DNA of 64,000 nucleotides, taken from the NCBI RefSeq assembly GCF_001641265.1, contig NW_020167532.1, positions 372,001 through 436,000 on the forward strand, in the 5' to 3' direction. Below are positions 41,476 to 53,980 of the stretch, in pieces. A program made the translations under genes and the position numbers. The notes beneath the pieces are model-generated. The model was given only the letters and a program-made list of their open reading frames with translations. It did no database searches and was not told where the DNA came from. Each line of letters opens with the position of its first letter. Position 1 is the stretch's first letter. The DNA comes from Pseudogymnoascus destructans. Lineage: Eukaryota > Ascomycota > Leotiomycetes > Thelebolales > Thelebolaceae.

Positions 41476-44400
41476 ATGACTGCTGCGTCGACACCTTCCA
41501 GCGAGTCTGGGATCACGAATAAGTTGCTCGAACATGTCATCAGGACACCAGGTCGGATACCTTCTCCGCAACCAGCTCACTTGAGCCTCAACAACTCAAA
41601 TGGCCACAGGGTCCTTCGCTCAGCAACCGTTGGATACATTGCACCTCCGTTTGAGGGCAAGGAGGCTCAGATTAATGAAGGTGAATACTTCCCACACTAC
41701 AAAAAAGATACAATAACTGACAAACTGCTTTAGTCAAGAGATTGATCATTGAAGGTTCCTGGATCCCCAAGGACCACGTCGACGCTCAAGTCGAGTGGTT
41801 CTACAAGGACCTAGGTATCGACGATGTCTACTTCCAGACCGAAACCCCCGAGGCCATCAAGAGCCACATCACCTCTCTCTATGCCGCCAAGGTCGCTGCT
41901 TCTGCCCGCGAAGATAAGCGCCAGGAGATCAGACTCGACATGGAGGCAACAGATCATGCCATCTACATCGACACCAGCGAGCCCGGTATCAGCAACACAG
42001 GCGGCCCAAGGTATGAGCAGAGACTCGAGGCCAAGTACCTCGATGGCGGCGACCAGAACAGGAGATTCAGAGTCGAGACTTTCCGCTCGCCCGCCAAGAT
42101 CCACCCAACGTCCGCCGCGACGATGCGCTGCTACTTCGTCTACCAGTGCCAGTTCGTCGACTCGAATCCAGACCCCCTGGACACTAGGCTCCACGTCATT
42201 GGTGACCGCGGCTTCCTGGCCAAGGCCACGAAGAACACCATGCAAATCTACCAGAACATCATCGAGATGGCTGTTGCACGCACAGGTCCCGTTATTGAGG
42301 CTTTCGACATCGAGGCTTCCCAAGAGAAGCGTCTGGTTGTTGCATTCCGCCAGCGCAGAGCCATGGGCCTTTTCTGCGCCCTGAGTGATCTGTACCATTA
42401 CTACGGTGTCACCAGCTCCAGGAAGTACGTCGAGCAGTTCTCCAACGGCATCACCGTCATCTCGATCTACTTGAAGCCCACTGTCAGCGCCCTCGAGCCC
42501 GGCTCCAAGTACCCCCCCATTGACACTTCCATCCGCCACATCGTTCGCGAGATCTCTCTGCTGTACTGTATCCCACAGAACAAGTTCCAGAACATGTTCG
42601 CTGTTGGCCGTTTGAGCCTGCAGGAGACCATCTACAGTCACTGCGTGTGGGTGTTCGTGCAGCACTTCCTCAACAGACTGGGATCCGAGTACGCCTCGTT
42701 GGTATCGGCTTTGGACTCCACGAATGGGGCCCACGCTGAGGTCCTCTCCAACATCAAGCGTCGTCTTCGTACCGAGACTTTCACCGCTGCTTATATCCTG
42801 GAGATCATTGGGCAATACCCAGATCTCGTCCGATCCCTCTACTCGAGCTTCGCTGACACCCACTTCCACGCCGGCCTCGCGTCTGAGGAGTCCATCCCCA
42901 CCACCCCAGTCGATGTTCTCGGCGATAAGGCCCTCAAGGACCTCATTTCCAGGACTGTCAACAACGAGCACGAGCAGCTTGTCATGGATGCTTTCCGCAC
43001 CTTCAACAAGTCGGTCCTGAAGACCAACTTCTTCACCCCCACCAAGGTCGCCCTCAGCTTCCGCATGGACCCATCGTTCTTGCCAGCGATTGAGTACCCA
43101 CAGCCATTGTTCGGCATGTTCCTCATCATCAGCTCTGAGGCCCGTGGCTTCCATCTCCGCTTCCGCGACATCTCCCGTGGCGGTATCCGTATTGTCAAGT
43201 CGAGGAATCGTGAGGCATTCTCCATCAACGCGAGGAGAATGTTCGATGAGAACTACGGCCTGGCCAACACCCAGCAGAGGAAGAACAAGGATATCCCCGA
43301 GGGCGGATCCAAGGGTGTCATCCTCCTCGACCCCCAACATCAGGACAAGGGAAGCGTGGCTTTCGAGAAGTATATTGATTCGATCATGGATCTTCTCCTG
43401 CCACCTGTCAGCCCAGGTATCAAGGACCCCATTGTTGACCTCTACGGCAAGCAAGAGATCCTGTTCATGGGCCCTGATGAGAACACTGCCGAGCTAGTCG
43501 ACTGGGCCACCGAGCACGCTCGCAAGCGTGGTGCACCATGGTGGAAGTCTTTTTTCACCGGCAAGAGCCCCAAGCTTGGTGGAATCCCCCACGACCACTA
43601 CGGCATGACCACCCTCTCGGTCCGCGAGTACGTCACAGGTATCTACCGCAAGTTGAACCTCGAGCCCTCCACGGTCCGCAAGATGCAGACCGGTGGCCCT
43701 GATGGAGATCTCGGCTCCAACGAGATCCTCCTCAGCAACGAGAAGTACACCTCCATCGTCGACGGCGCCGGCGTCCTCGTGGACCCCAACGGAATCAACC
43801 ACGGTGAGCTCCTCCGCCTGGCCAAGAAGCGCGTCATGATCTCCGAGTTCGACATCACCAAGCTCTCCAAGGACGGCTACCGCATCCTCCTCGACGAGAC
43901 CGACGTCACCCTCCCCAGCGGCGAAGTGATCCCCAACGGCATGACCTTCCGCAACACCTTCCACCTCCGCCACACCGGCCTGACCGACATCTTCGTCCCT
44001 TGCGGCGGCCGCCCCGAGTCCATCGACCTCGTCAGCTGCAACAAGCTGATCCAGGACGGCAAGTCCCTCATCCCCTACATCGTCGAGGGCGCCAACCTCT
44101 TCATCGCCCAGGACGCCAAGCTCCGCCTCGAAGCCGCAGGCTGCATCCTCTTCAAGGACGCCTCCGCCAACAAGGGCGGCGTGACCTCCTCCTCCCTCGA
44201 GGTCCTCGCATCCCTCTCCTTCGACGACGCCGGCTTCCTCAAGCACATGTGCGTCGGCGCTGACGGCGAGGCACCACCTTTCTACAAGGCCTACGTAGCC
44301 GAGGTGCAGGAGGTCATCAAGCGCAATGCGCGTCTCGAGTTCGAGGCTATCTGGCGCGAGAACGCGGATACGGGTGTGGCCCGCTCGGTGTTGAGTGATA

Positions 44401-44744
44401 CTCTCAGTATCGCAATCACGAAGCTGGATGAGGAGCTGCAGAACACGGAGCTCTGGCACAATGAGCCACTGCGGCGCTCGGTGCTGAAGGATGCCCTGCC
44501 GAAGTTGTTGCTGGATAAGATTGGGCTGGATGCGATTATTGAGCGCGTGCCGGATAGCTACTTGAGATCTATCTTTGGCAGTTATTTGGCTTCGAGGTTT
44601 GTGTATGAGTTTGGGACTTCGACTAGCCAGTTTGCTTTCTTTGATTTGTAAGCTTTACCCCCTCCTCTATCTCCTCTTCTAGATCATAGTACTAACGCAT
44701 ACAATAGCATGTCGAAGCGCTTGGCGAAATTGGAGGCATACTAA
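41476..44744 (+). CDS. GDH2: NAD-specific glutamate dehydrogenase (large fungal type)
   Basis: Catabolic enzyme converting glutamate and NAD to 2-oxoglutarate, ammonium and NADH; it feeds carbon from amino acids into the TCA cycle. Exons 41476-41680, 41734-44647 and 44708-44744 give 1,051 residues, the expected size of the 115-kDa class. The last exon encodes only FMSKRLAKLEAY after the splice. The N-terminal half is the regulatory region; the catalytic core shows FRDISRGGIRIVKSRN near 545-560, NKDIPEGGSKGVILLDPQ, FMGPDENTAELVDWA, a TGGPDGDLGSNEILLS nucleotide-binding segment and the VEGANLFIAQDAKLRLE / FKDASANKGGVTSSS segments near 850-885. Codon use is biased to C-ending codons, consistent with high expression. 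The promoter and leader are unusually long and repetitive. Confidence 0.96.
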
Positions 44745-46927
44745 ACACCTCCCGCTGGGACATCCCCAATTAATTAACTGATGTTTTTGGGCCATTCACA
44801 CACAACAAAAAAGGGATTTTGGCGTCTGGCAAAAGGGAAAGGGAAAAATGCCCCGTATGAGGGTGGATAGGGATCAGGATGGCCATTGAGGTCGGAGGTC
44901 GGTCGGTAGACAAAAATGATTGTTACCACTGGTAGTTTGGTTTCGTGCCGCCCAGGGTATACATCTGTCTTAATATATTACTATTATTATCATAATTGTC
45001 TAACTCTGGTATATCGTATATGTGCTCTATATGTGTTTATATATATGATATGTTATATATTGTGATTCCCCGTGACGAAATTCACGCCCCTCCCCTTCCC
45101 CCACCACACCCTCGATGTCTCTCCCAACACTTCGGAATCCAGAACTCCCAACCTCGCGGATTCCCAGACCGTTGGGGGTCACACAGGTCACTCATTATCA
45201 GACGAGGTCTCAGCGGTCGTGTATCTGTACGACTCTCTCCATCTCTCCTACTCTCTACACAGCAGTATGCACGCACCCCGCACCCCGCCCCAGCACCGCG
45301 AATTCTCTGGCTACTCGGTTACACCACAGAGCACAAATGTGATAGCGCTGTGTGGCGGCGCGATGTGAGACATTACGATAAACGAGCTGCGACGAGGGAA
45401 GGACGCGAGACAGTTGCGGCAGGCAGGGAGTCGGGAGTGAAACACGGAAGAAGCAGGGCACACCGCTTCTTCTGCAGAACTATACTCTACTCTTGGGGAT
45501 GGATGGATTGGGCTGGATCGGGATGCTTAGAGGGGGTTGGGGAGATACTGGTAGCTAAGCAGATGCCTGGTATATCACCATCCCTCGAGTAGAGAGTCCA
45601 CACGTCGTTCTGTGAACTATCGACTCGACTTCCACTCCTATGCCGAAGAAGCCGACGCACATTCAGTAGCGCACATAACAACCATCTCTACTGCCGTATG
45701 GTTGAATAGAGAGAGTGTTTTCCCCGGCCGAGAAAGCTGACACGTCGACTTGACGTGGATGTCGGCGTCGATATGAATGGATGGGGCGGCTCCTTTAATC
45801 TCTTCCTCCTCGCCCATGCGATATATCCCCTGGTCTAAGTGTATACCCCGCCACCAGTGCAATAGTAGCGGCTGGCGTGTATTTCTTCCATCCCTTTCAG
45901 GAACATCCACATTATCCGAGAGCAGGCGATCGGCGCTTTGGGAGCTGGGATCGGCGTGGGTGCCCGGTTATCGCGAGATGCGCTATGGGGACATGGCTTC
46001 GTTTGTGTGCGCGTTTGTGTTGTTGTTATGGTGGTGGTGGTGGGTATGCAGATCTGAATTGCCCTCTGTGTCTGTGTCTGTGTCTGTGTCTGTGTCTGTG
46101 TCTGTGTCTGTGTCTGTGTCTGTGTCTGTGTTTGTGTCTGTGTTTGTGTCTGTGTTTGTGTCTGTGTTTGTGTCTGTGGTTGTGGGCGTATTTGTCGTCT
46201 TGCAGCTGTTTGGACGTCTCCGATCAACTCGCCTTGTCCTGTCGTGTCTCGCTCATGTCTCTCTTCCCCTCCATCATTTGTGAAATGATGCACAATTCTC
46301 AGGGTTCTACTGGACCCTCTGGACACACCTGACAATAGTGATTGAGACTGTGGCACCGGCATATTTGTTGCCCTGATCCCTACGTCAACTCCACTACCAC
46401 TCTGCTAACTTCTGTGCGCCATTCCCTCTGCCACGCTGTGGGCGTCGTCGTCGTCGAGCCATTTTCCATGCTGGTGCTGGGAGCCGGTGTTGAGTCCTGG
46501 TATGATTGGTACGACAGTATCCCATGCCTTATACTGTTTGTGCATGCCATCCTGGCACTCTTGTAACATAAACTGTGCCTTTCAATCAACTCGACTCACT
46601 CTTGTCTCGTACTCGTAGCTCTGTTTGTGGATGGCTCGGGTGCCCTTAAACTAGTCAAACTTCCCCTCCGCACAGTTGTGTTAGTTAGGCCTCCTCGACC
46701 CATCACCAATTGCCGTCATCTTCTCCATTGCTACTGTCGCTGTCATCTGTCATCGTCGTCGTTGTTAATGATAATATACTCCAATCTGCTGCTCGTCGCC
46801 AGTGACTGTAGGCCTGACAGCTCACTCGCAGCTCCTGCTGGTATGCGCCCTCCCCCAGCTGATGCATAACGACGCACATCTCCATGAATAATATCGGCTT
46901 CCCTGTATTGCTTCTTCTCGAGAGACT
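44745..46927. other. 2.2-kb intergenic region
   Basis: Lies between GDH2 and the next plus-strand gene. Open frames here are short, low-complexity or caused by the (TGTGTC)n repeat at 46067-46179; none has homology-like motifs. It probably contains the long promoter or leader of the downstream gene. Confidence 0.5.
46067..46179. repeat. Hexanucleotide microsatellite (TGTGTC)n with TGTGTT variants
   Basis: About 18 copies; the right half alternates CTGTGT and TTGTGT units. It translates as Cys-Leu, Val-Ser or Gln-Thr runs in all frames, so the overlapping ORFs are spurious. Confidence 0.95.
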
Positions 46928-49780
46928 ATGGATTGCGACGGACCACACTATCCCGACAAAACGAGCAACCTTCACGCCCACCGACTCGACCACACTCCCA
47001 GCAAGCTTCCCACCTTCAGGTTTGCCGATTTACAACGCTCACACACGTTACCCGACTCCTCCCTGACTGCTGCTGCTGCTGCTACTCCGCACTCCCACAA
47101 CAACCGATCCGTCTGCGACACAGCTGTACAGCGCATCACAACAAAGTCGCAGACCACATCGCCGCGCGAAGAAGAACGCGAACTAGCTAATTCTACCGAA
47201 CCTCGCACCACCAGCTACCGGCCCAACAGCTCCTCCAAGGTCCAGGAACCGAGAAGAGGCCGAAGGGCGCCCGCGTCGCATAGCAGCAATGGTATCGAGA
47301 CGCACACCGGCCCACCACCTGCTCTGAGTACACAACACTCGTTCTCTCCCGAAGCGCCTGTCCGGCCTCCGAACACATCAACGACACAGTGGGCGTTGGC
47401 CCAGCAGAAACTCACGCTAGGAAACCTGCAGTCCGCCCTGCCGGCTGCGGGCCCAGAGCTCACAAAGGATAATAGAACGCCACAAAGGAAGAAGACTGTG
47501 AGCTTGCCGACGACACAAACCCGACCGCGGATACCGCCTATTCGATCGCTCAGATCGTCTGCGACTTGCACATCGTTCGGGATGGATAGCAGGCGTTGCT
47601 ACCAGTATGACGGTGCGGAGGACCGCGAGGACCGCGACCAGAATTTAAGGGCTTTAGAGGGCTACGAGGACAATAGCAGGAGAGATACATATTCGAGGGA
47701 GCAAGAGTATCGCGATCAGACTCGCAACAATGACGGGACAGAGGATCTGTTTCTCGACCTTGCGTTGGACGACTTATCCCATGGCTACCCGCAAGACAAG
47801 CCCACCACCACAACAAATAGGCACACTGTAAGTTGGCCCGATGCCTCCATTCACCCCTGTCCTGATATCGCGCGGCGTTTCACACGTTGCTAGCATGTTG
47901 CGTAAATGATCCGTTTCAAGTCCCCTGTCTAGCTATCTCCTTGAATATCCGCACGAGCCTCAAAACCCTCACTTTCTTCAATGACTTCCCCACTAATAAA
48001 CATGTAGTCCCGTATCGCGCTCCCCAATAATCGCTCGTCGCTACCACCACTCACGAATTCATATCCGAATCCGATGCCTCGTCGCGGCTCCGAATTGCAG
48101 AGCGTGTCGACTTCCTACTCCTCAAGAGGAAACGAGGGCACGCCGCCGAGTCAACGAACCGATCGCCAAGGTTATAATGCTTACTCACACGGCCGCGCTG
48201 CTTCGAGTCCAGCGAGTCCGTTAGACCTTAATAAGTCGCGATACCCGCCGTCGGCGACAAGAACAACGCCTGTAACTCCCAGGGTTTTCAACACTCGAGA
48301 GCCCACATATGACACGCAGTCTTCTGCTTCTGGAAGGAGGCCGTCTATACCCGAGTCCATCGGAGGCTCGCAGGTACGAGGGCACACCTATCGCCAATCA
48401 AACCTGTCATCCTTCTCTACCCCACGAATCTACAACTCTTCCCCGCTTGTAGGAAGAATGGCGGAGCCGGAAATCACTCCGGAGCCGGCCGCGGTTGCAG
48501 GGAGTACTGATGATGGCACGGTATCCACTACAGCTCCATCCACTGTCTGGGACGAACTCGACGACCTGAAGTCGAGGATACGGAAACTGGAATTGACTGG
48601 TAAGCCGCCAGCGACTTCAGGTGCTGCTGTCTCGCGCGCAACTGGCGAGAGACCCCCGACTGCCACTACCACAGCTACTACGATATCGACGTCTCCCAAG
48701 AGAGGGCGGGGAGCTAGCACATCCATAGTGGATAATAGCGGCGATGCCGTTCACGCTGGAGAGGCTCATCCTTTATTACATGCAGCTCTCGCAAAGTCGA
48801 AGACAGTTTTGACCCCGGACTTATACAAGGCACTGGAGAACGCCGCATCAGATGCCCTTGGTGTGGCCTCGATGGTCGGCAGTGTCGGCCAGCCGATTTC
48901 CAGCGGCCACTCTGTGATTGGGCCTAATGGGGGAAGCATCGCGGATCGACAGCTTCGAAGGAAAGCGGAGAGCATGTGTAGAAGCTTGACGGAGCTGTGT
49001 ATTGCGTTGTCTGATACCACGTCCCAACTTGGAGTGGCTGCTCCAGCCAGGCCAATGAGTAGAGGCAAGGAGCTCCAGGCTCAGGTGGCAGAATCAGAGC
49101 CGTCTCCCCGCCAGATCATTGCATCAAACGATGCATTGATTAGAGCAAAGCAAAGCCCCAGTCGTGCACTCAGCAGAATGGAGGCAAGACGAAGCAGTTT
49201 ACTCGCGACCAGCGCTCTCCCAAGCCCGCGCTTTACTGTGCCAGACAACGCCATTCCCAGCCCTCGCTTCAACCCCCCCGAGACCACAACACCCACCCAA
49301 TCCTCCCTAGCCGGCCGCCGCACCTCCATCATGATCCGCCGCCAGCGCGCCGGGACCGAGGAGCGCGAGACCGACGACGGCGGCGACGTCCAGTTCAGGG
49401 CGCCGTCACGGGCAGCGACGGAGATTGGGTTTACGAGGAACTCGCCTATGGAATACACGAGTCAGCAGCCGCTGCCGGAACGGGCGCCTTCGACGGTGTC
49501 GAATTTGCCGGCGAGGAGACAGTATTTCAGTAATCTGTCGCCGTCGAGTACGATTCCGACGCTGTCGTCGGCGAGGAGGTATCTTGATCGCCCGACGCCG
49601 GAGAGGGATACGAGTAGTGTTTCTGGTATGCTTGCCGAGGAGAGGGGACAGAGATTGCCTGTGAGCGTTACGCAGAGTATGGATGCGGGGATTAATAGGA
49701 TGAGGAGCCTGGCTAATCCGGGGGGGAGGGTGAGGGCGAGGAGTAGTGTTGTTGGCGGCGCGGTGGCGCAGACACCTTGA
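46928..49780 (+). CDS. Conserved-type disordered protein with a short coiled coil, function unknown
   Basis: Exons 46928-47827 and 48008-49780, intron GTAAGT...CATGTAG (180 nt), 890 residues. Residues 1-300 are Ser/Thr/Pro/Arg-rich and apparently unfolded. The second exon continues with repeated RYPPS, TPR and SPR motifs. A short predicted coiled coil (WDELDDLKSRIRKLELTGK) lies near 481-499. A more ordered helical segment follows (LYKALENAASDALGVAS, RQLRRKAESMCRSLTELCIAL) at about 550-640. The tail has twin ALPSPRF / AIPSPRF motifs and many RR-S sites that could be phosphorylated. No enzyme motif is present. Architecture suggests a scaffold or cytoskeletal/septal protein, but this is only a guess. 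Confidence 0.75.
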
Positions 49781-50623
49781 TATTTTTTGTTTTGTTTTAG
49801 TTGCGGATGAGCGAAGGGGGGGATGTATAAACCATTGTTGTTACATAGCATAGGCATACGCAAAGGGACGGGGTGGGTGTACGATAGGAGTGATGGAGTT
49901 ATCTGGGAGGGGAGGGACGGACAGGGCTAAGGGAGGGTTTGCTTTTTTTGGGCGAAGAGCTCGACGCCGCATCATGCCTGGCCATCATCATGAGCACTTT
50001 GGCTTCGAGATGGATGAGCTGTTTTCCAAGATATCATTGCTTTCACGCATGGCTGGGAAAGGGACGAGATGGACGAGATATGCCAGGCATGAACTACGAT
50101 TATTGGAGGCTTATACCCTGGACGATGTATAGATAGAGCTAGTTGCTTTACTAGGGGAGGGATACACGAGCTACTACTAGCTAGATCACCGATGAGGTGG
50201 ATTTTTTTCTGAGATGTATTTCTAGCCTGTGGCCTGAGATGAGGGTCGGAGATTATTGCAGATACATTTTGTTGAGCTTCCGCTGTGTTGATATGTGATT
50301 GTGGCTGTGATTGTGAAGTCCTTTTGCTTCTAATGCGGTGGTCCGATGTGCGGTGATCCGATGTCTGTGTAGCGACTGTGTAACTCTCGAAGATTAATAG
50401 AGCCTATAAACTAAACTTAACGGAATAGTCTCTTCAGTATACCCTGGAGCTTCTTTCGTTCGATAGTGTCTGCCTATTATTTACTATTTACGCAACTTCG
50501 GTGACGACGACTCCCGCCGTTGTAAGCGAGCCCGCCATTCCCATAAACCTCCCACCACCACAAAACTTATATCAAATCCCCAAACACACCTTCCTTCTCC
50601 AAAAAAAAACTATCAAACCCGCC
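49781..50623. other. Intergenic spacer upstream of TPT1
   Basis: 843 bp between two plus-strand genes. A frame continuous with TPT1 runs upstream to 50501 without an ATG, and other ORFs are short. No RNA gene or repeat is identified. Confidence 0.5.
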
Positions 50624-51858
50624 ATGTCCCCAACAGGCGAGCAGGCCCTCGCCGACCAACTACAAGATGCGCCCCCCCCACAGAGCCGCAAATCAGGCGC
50701 CGGTGGTGGTGGAGGTGGAGGTGGGGGATCGCGGAGCGGAAAAGGTCGCAGCGGCGGCGGCGGGCAGAGCAGGGATGTACAGGTATCGAAGGCGCTGAGT
50801 AAGCTCCTGAGACACGATGCTGTGAAGGCGGGGTTGGAGCTTGATGAGGAGGGGTTTGCTGGGGTGGGGGAGGCTGTGAGTTTGTGATTTTCTTTTCTTC
50901 GTCGCGGGGGGAGGAGGGGAGATAGAAAAGAAGGGTGGTCATGTGATGGGTATTTTGATGCTGTTGATGGGTAGACTTGCTCTCGGGGGCCTGTCGATGG
51001 GCAAAGCAGTTTTGAACTGCTTGCTGTACTCCTGGTGGTGTTTTCACTGCTTCACAAATTGTTCTCTAAACAATCAGCTGACCCCCCTCCCAGCTCCAAT
51101 GGCCACGCCTCAAATCCCTCAAAGTAACCTTTGCCGACATCCTCACCGCCGTCACCGACAACAGTAAGCAGCGCTTCGCCCTCAAGCTCAACCCCCGCCT
51201 CGCCCCCTCTCCTTCCCCTGACTCAACCACCCCCTCCGACTGGCTCATCCGCGCCAACCAAGGCCACAGCATCACCATCGACTCCTCTGCCCTCCTCACC
51301 CCCATCACGCTGGAAGCGGATAATATCCCCCCGGTAGTCGTGCACGGGACGTACTACGCGTTCTACCCCTCCATCGTGGCCAGCGGCGGTCTGAAAAAGA
51401 TGAGCCGCAACCACATACACTTTTCCACTGGCCTTCCCGAGGATAGGGAGGGGAAGGTGGTGAGCGGGATGCGGAATGATGCCGAGGTGCTGATTTATGT
51501 GGATGTGAGGAAGAGTCTTGAGGAAGGGGGGACAAGTTGGTGGGTTAGTGATAATGGGGTTGTGTTGAGTGAGGGGGATGGGGAGGGGGTGGTGGGGAGG
51601 GGGGTTTGGACGAGGGTTGAGGGGAGGAAGAGGGAGGAGGTGGGGGTGTTGTGGGAGGAGGGGAGGGAGGTGGCGGAGTTGCCGAGGGAGTTTAGGGATA
51701 GGAAGGGGCCGGGTGGGAAGGGGCCTAATAGGGGGCAGGGGGATGGTGGGAAGGGTACGGGGAAGGGGAGGGGGAGGGGAAAGGGGAAGGGAGAAGGGTA
51801 CGGGGAAGGGGAGGGGGAGGGGAAAGGGGAAGGGAGAGAAAGGGGAAGAGGCCGGTGA
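50624..51858 (+). CDS. TPT1: tRNA 2'-phosphotransferase
   Basis: Removes the splice-junction 2'-phosphate from ligated tRNAs, transferring it to NAD: the final step of tRNA splicing. Exons 50624-50875 and 51094-51858 (intron GTGAGT...TCCCAG, 218 nt) give 338 residues. The first 50 residues are Gly/Ser-rich. The KptA/Tpt1 fold starts at VSKALSKLLRHDA (Arg-His at 63-64) and continues with WLIRANQGHSI (about 134-144), VVHGTYYAFYPSIVASGG and KMSRNHIHFSTG, covering the conserved Arg/His active-site set. The last 70 residues are an unusual Gly/Lys/Arg/Glu tail encoded by a purine-only repeat (51715-51855). It is convergent with the KH-domain gene. Confidence 0.94.
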
Positions 51859-52818
51859 GGGGGTTGCGTGTCCATTAGAACAGGAGGATACGCCGGAATA
51901 AATAAAAGGGTTTATTCTAGTACGTCTATGAACTCACGATATTCTTATCGGTGACTTGACTCCAAGCTTGGACCTAGAGATAGGATGCGGGGTTGACTCC
52001 GAGTCTCCCCTATCGATTACGATGAAGCTAGCATTTACCCCTCCAACATGTGGCTCAAGAGGAATATGTGGACAAATAGTAAAGGCAAAGCACTATCAAT
52101 ACCTTTAGGGCAGAAGTGACGTCTACATAAGCTTAGGCAATTCACATAGGTCTTCATCAGAATTTGAAAGTTGCGAAGAACACGTTCGTGCTTGTATTGG
52201 ATCTTGTACTGCTAGCTACTGCCTCTCCATAACCCGCCAGGAAATCTGATTTCCAGTTCCTGACAAAGACCCCGCTGGCTGCCCAACGGAAAACCAAAGT
52301 TAATATTCAAACACATCCCCCAATTATTCGTCAGAGGTTTGGTGTTTGAAAAGAGTCAAAGAGGTCGAACGAAAGCGATCAAGTGTGTGGACAAGCAAGA
52401 ATGCAGAAGCCGTCGTGATTCGTAAACTTATGAGATTATTCTGATCATAGCCGCGTGATGACGAGATTAGGACGATTCTCGTAGGGTTCGAAAAGGACGT
52501 CGTTTCCATAAGAAGTCGAGCCAGTAGGTCGGCTGCCTCGAGTTGTCGAATGTCAATGTCGAGTTGTTTGAATCGTTGGATGATCGGGCGCCGAAAGCCA
52601 TCGCTCGCGACGACCGCAAAGGATCGTTCATCTCTGAGCTATATCAGATAAGAAAATAATTCCAGTCGTAAAATGCTTTGTTGGAAGGAAAGTGAGTTCA
52701 AATAAAAGTCGCTGGGATCAAGAGCCGCCCAACCAAGTTAGCCTTGCGGCAAGCCAGATCTCTCTCAAACCCATGCAGAACACCAGGGATCACGACTTGG
52801 GGGTACTCGGTGATAAGC
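51859..52818. other. Convergent spacer, TPT1 to the KH-domain gene
   Basis: 960 bp with both 3' UTRs; the longest open frame is about 160 codons antisense and shadows the KH gene. No supportable gene. Confidence 0.5.
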
Positions 52819-53980
52819 CTACTCCTGGGCGTTTCCCTGGCTGCGGCGCATCTTCTCGCCCTCGAGGTTCTCGTACAGGAGGTAAAGTGCGGTCTCGTTG
52901 GCCTTGGCGCTGCCCATGATGGTGAACATTCTCTCGCCAGTGTCATCGTGAGGAGCCTTGGCAATAGAGATCCTGGCGCCAGAGGTCTTGCGGATCTCGC
53001 TGATCTTGCTTCCACCACGGCCAATAATGCAGCCAACCATGTCGGAAGGAATGCTGATGTTCTGTGTCTGGATCTCCTCTCCGTTCTCGTCGTGTGTTGG
53101 GACGCCACGGCCGGCAGTCTCGCCATCAGAGCGGCGGTTGAAGGTTCTTGGGGCCTCCTGGCTGAAATCGGCTCCATTGCCGGTGCGCATCACACGCGGG
53201 CTGCTGTACTCGCGGCCCTCGTTGCGGATGCCGCCTTGTCCGCCACCGGTCTGTGTGCGGACAACTGGGTTGTAGAGAACAGTGCCGGTTCCGCGCTCCC
53301 AATCATCGATCAGGCACTTGCACATCTCCCAAATCGCCTTCTGGATACCCTCTGGGGTTCCCTGGACCTCGACAATTCGCTCGGTGGACTGGGGAAGCAT
53401 CTCCTTTTGGGCAACCATCCTGACGCCGGAGGCGTCCTGGATGTGCTTGATCTTAAGACCCTGGCGGCCAATGATCGTGCCCATCTGATTGTGAGAGATG
53501 AGAAGTTTGATGGCTAAAGCGATTGCAACGTCAGTAGGTGCTATTGAGAAGATAACAAACGCGGGGTTGAGACGTACGATGAGTGCCGGTGGTTGAGACA
53601 AGTCCACCCATGCCCATCATTGGGGCGCCCTCCAGAAGGGCCTTGGCGACAATCGCGTAGGCCTTTGAGATGGCATCGCAGCCACCAGTGATGGTCAGGA
53701 TACGGTCGTGCACACCCTGGACGACCTTGCTGACACCAGCTTTTACACCGGTCTCGTCACGAAGGTCTGCGACGTTCTTTCCGGCCTTTCCGATAATAAC
53801 ACCGGCCTCCTTCGAGGAGACAATCGCGCGGAGGGTCAATTGAGCAATGGCGTAATCCTCCTCGGTCTTTGGGGCTGGCTCGCCATCTGGTCCGAGGCGC
53901 TCGCCATCAACGTTGAGGCGATCCATCGCGTCAACGACATCTTCAGCGCCAGACTGGTCGCGGGTATCCTGTTGAGACAT
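52819..53980 (-). CDS. Triple KH-domain RNA-binding protein (Pbp2/Rnc1/PCBP type)
   Basis: Minus-strand exons 53980-53578 and 53513-52819 (intron GTACGT...TTTAG, 64 nt) give 365 residues. Three KH domains each have an intact GXXG loop: KH1 with GVIIGKAGKNVADLRDETG (about 60-78), KH2 with GTIIGRQGLKIKHIQDASG (about 145-163) and KH3 with GCIIGRGGSKISEIRKTSG (about 290-308). The spacing of KH1–KH2 close together and KH3 distant matches poly(C)-binding/hnRNP K-like proteins, including yeast Pbp2 and fission yeast Rnc1, which stabilise or localise mRNAs. The linker before KH3 is Arg/Gly/Ser-rich. The paralogue identity within this family is uncertain. Confidence 0.92.

Noticed and set aside
41811..43454. 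547-codon open frame antisense to GDH2 (and a 321-codon one at 43494-44459)
   Set aside because: Both lie wholly opposite the strongly codon-biased GDH2 coding sequence; avoidance of certain codons leaves long antisense frames. Composition (Val/Leu/Asp/Gly-rich) is typical of such shadows and no motif is seen.
45835..46362. ORFs with Gln-Thr, Val-Ser or Cys-Leu repeats over the (TGTGTC)n tract
   Set aside because: Created by a hexanucleotide microsatellite that is open in all frames; no surrounding coding signal.
43494..48726. Search for secondary-metabolite, effector or heterokaryon-incompatibility genes
   Set aside because: No PKS, NRPS, P450, HET or secreted Cys-rich effector motif was found in this region or elsewhere in the window.
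52744..53517. 257-codon plus-strand ORF opposite the KH-domain gene
   Set aside because: Shadow of the KH coding sequence; the minus frame contains three complete KH GXXG motifs.
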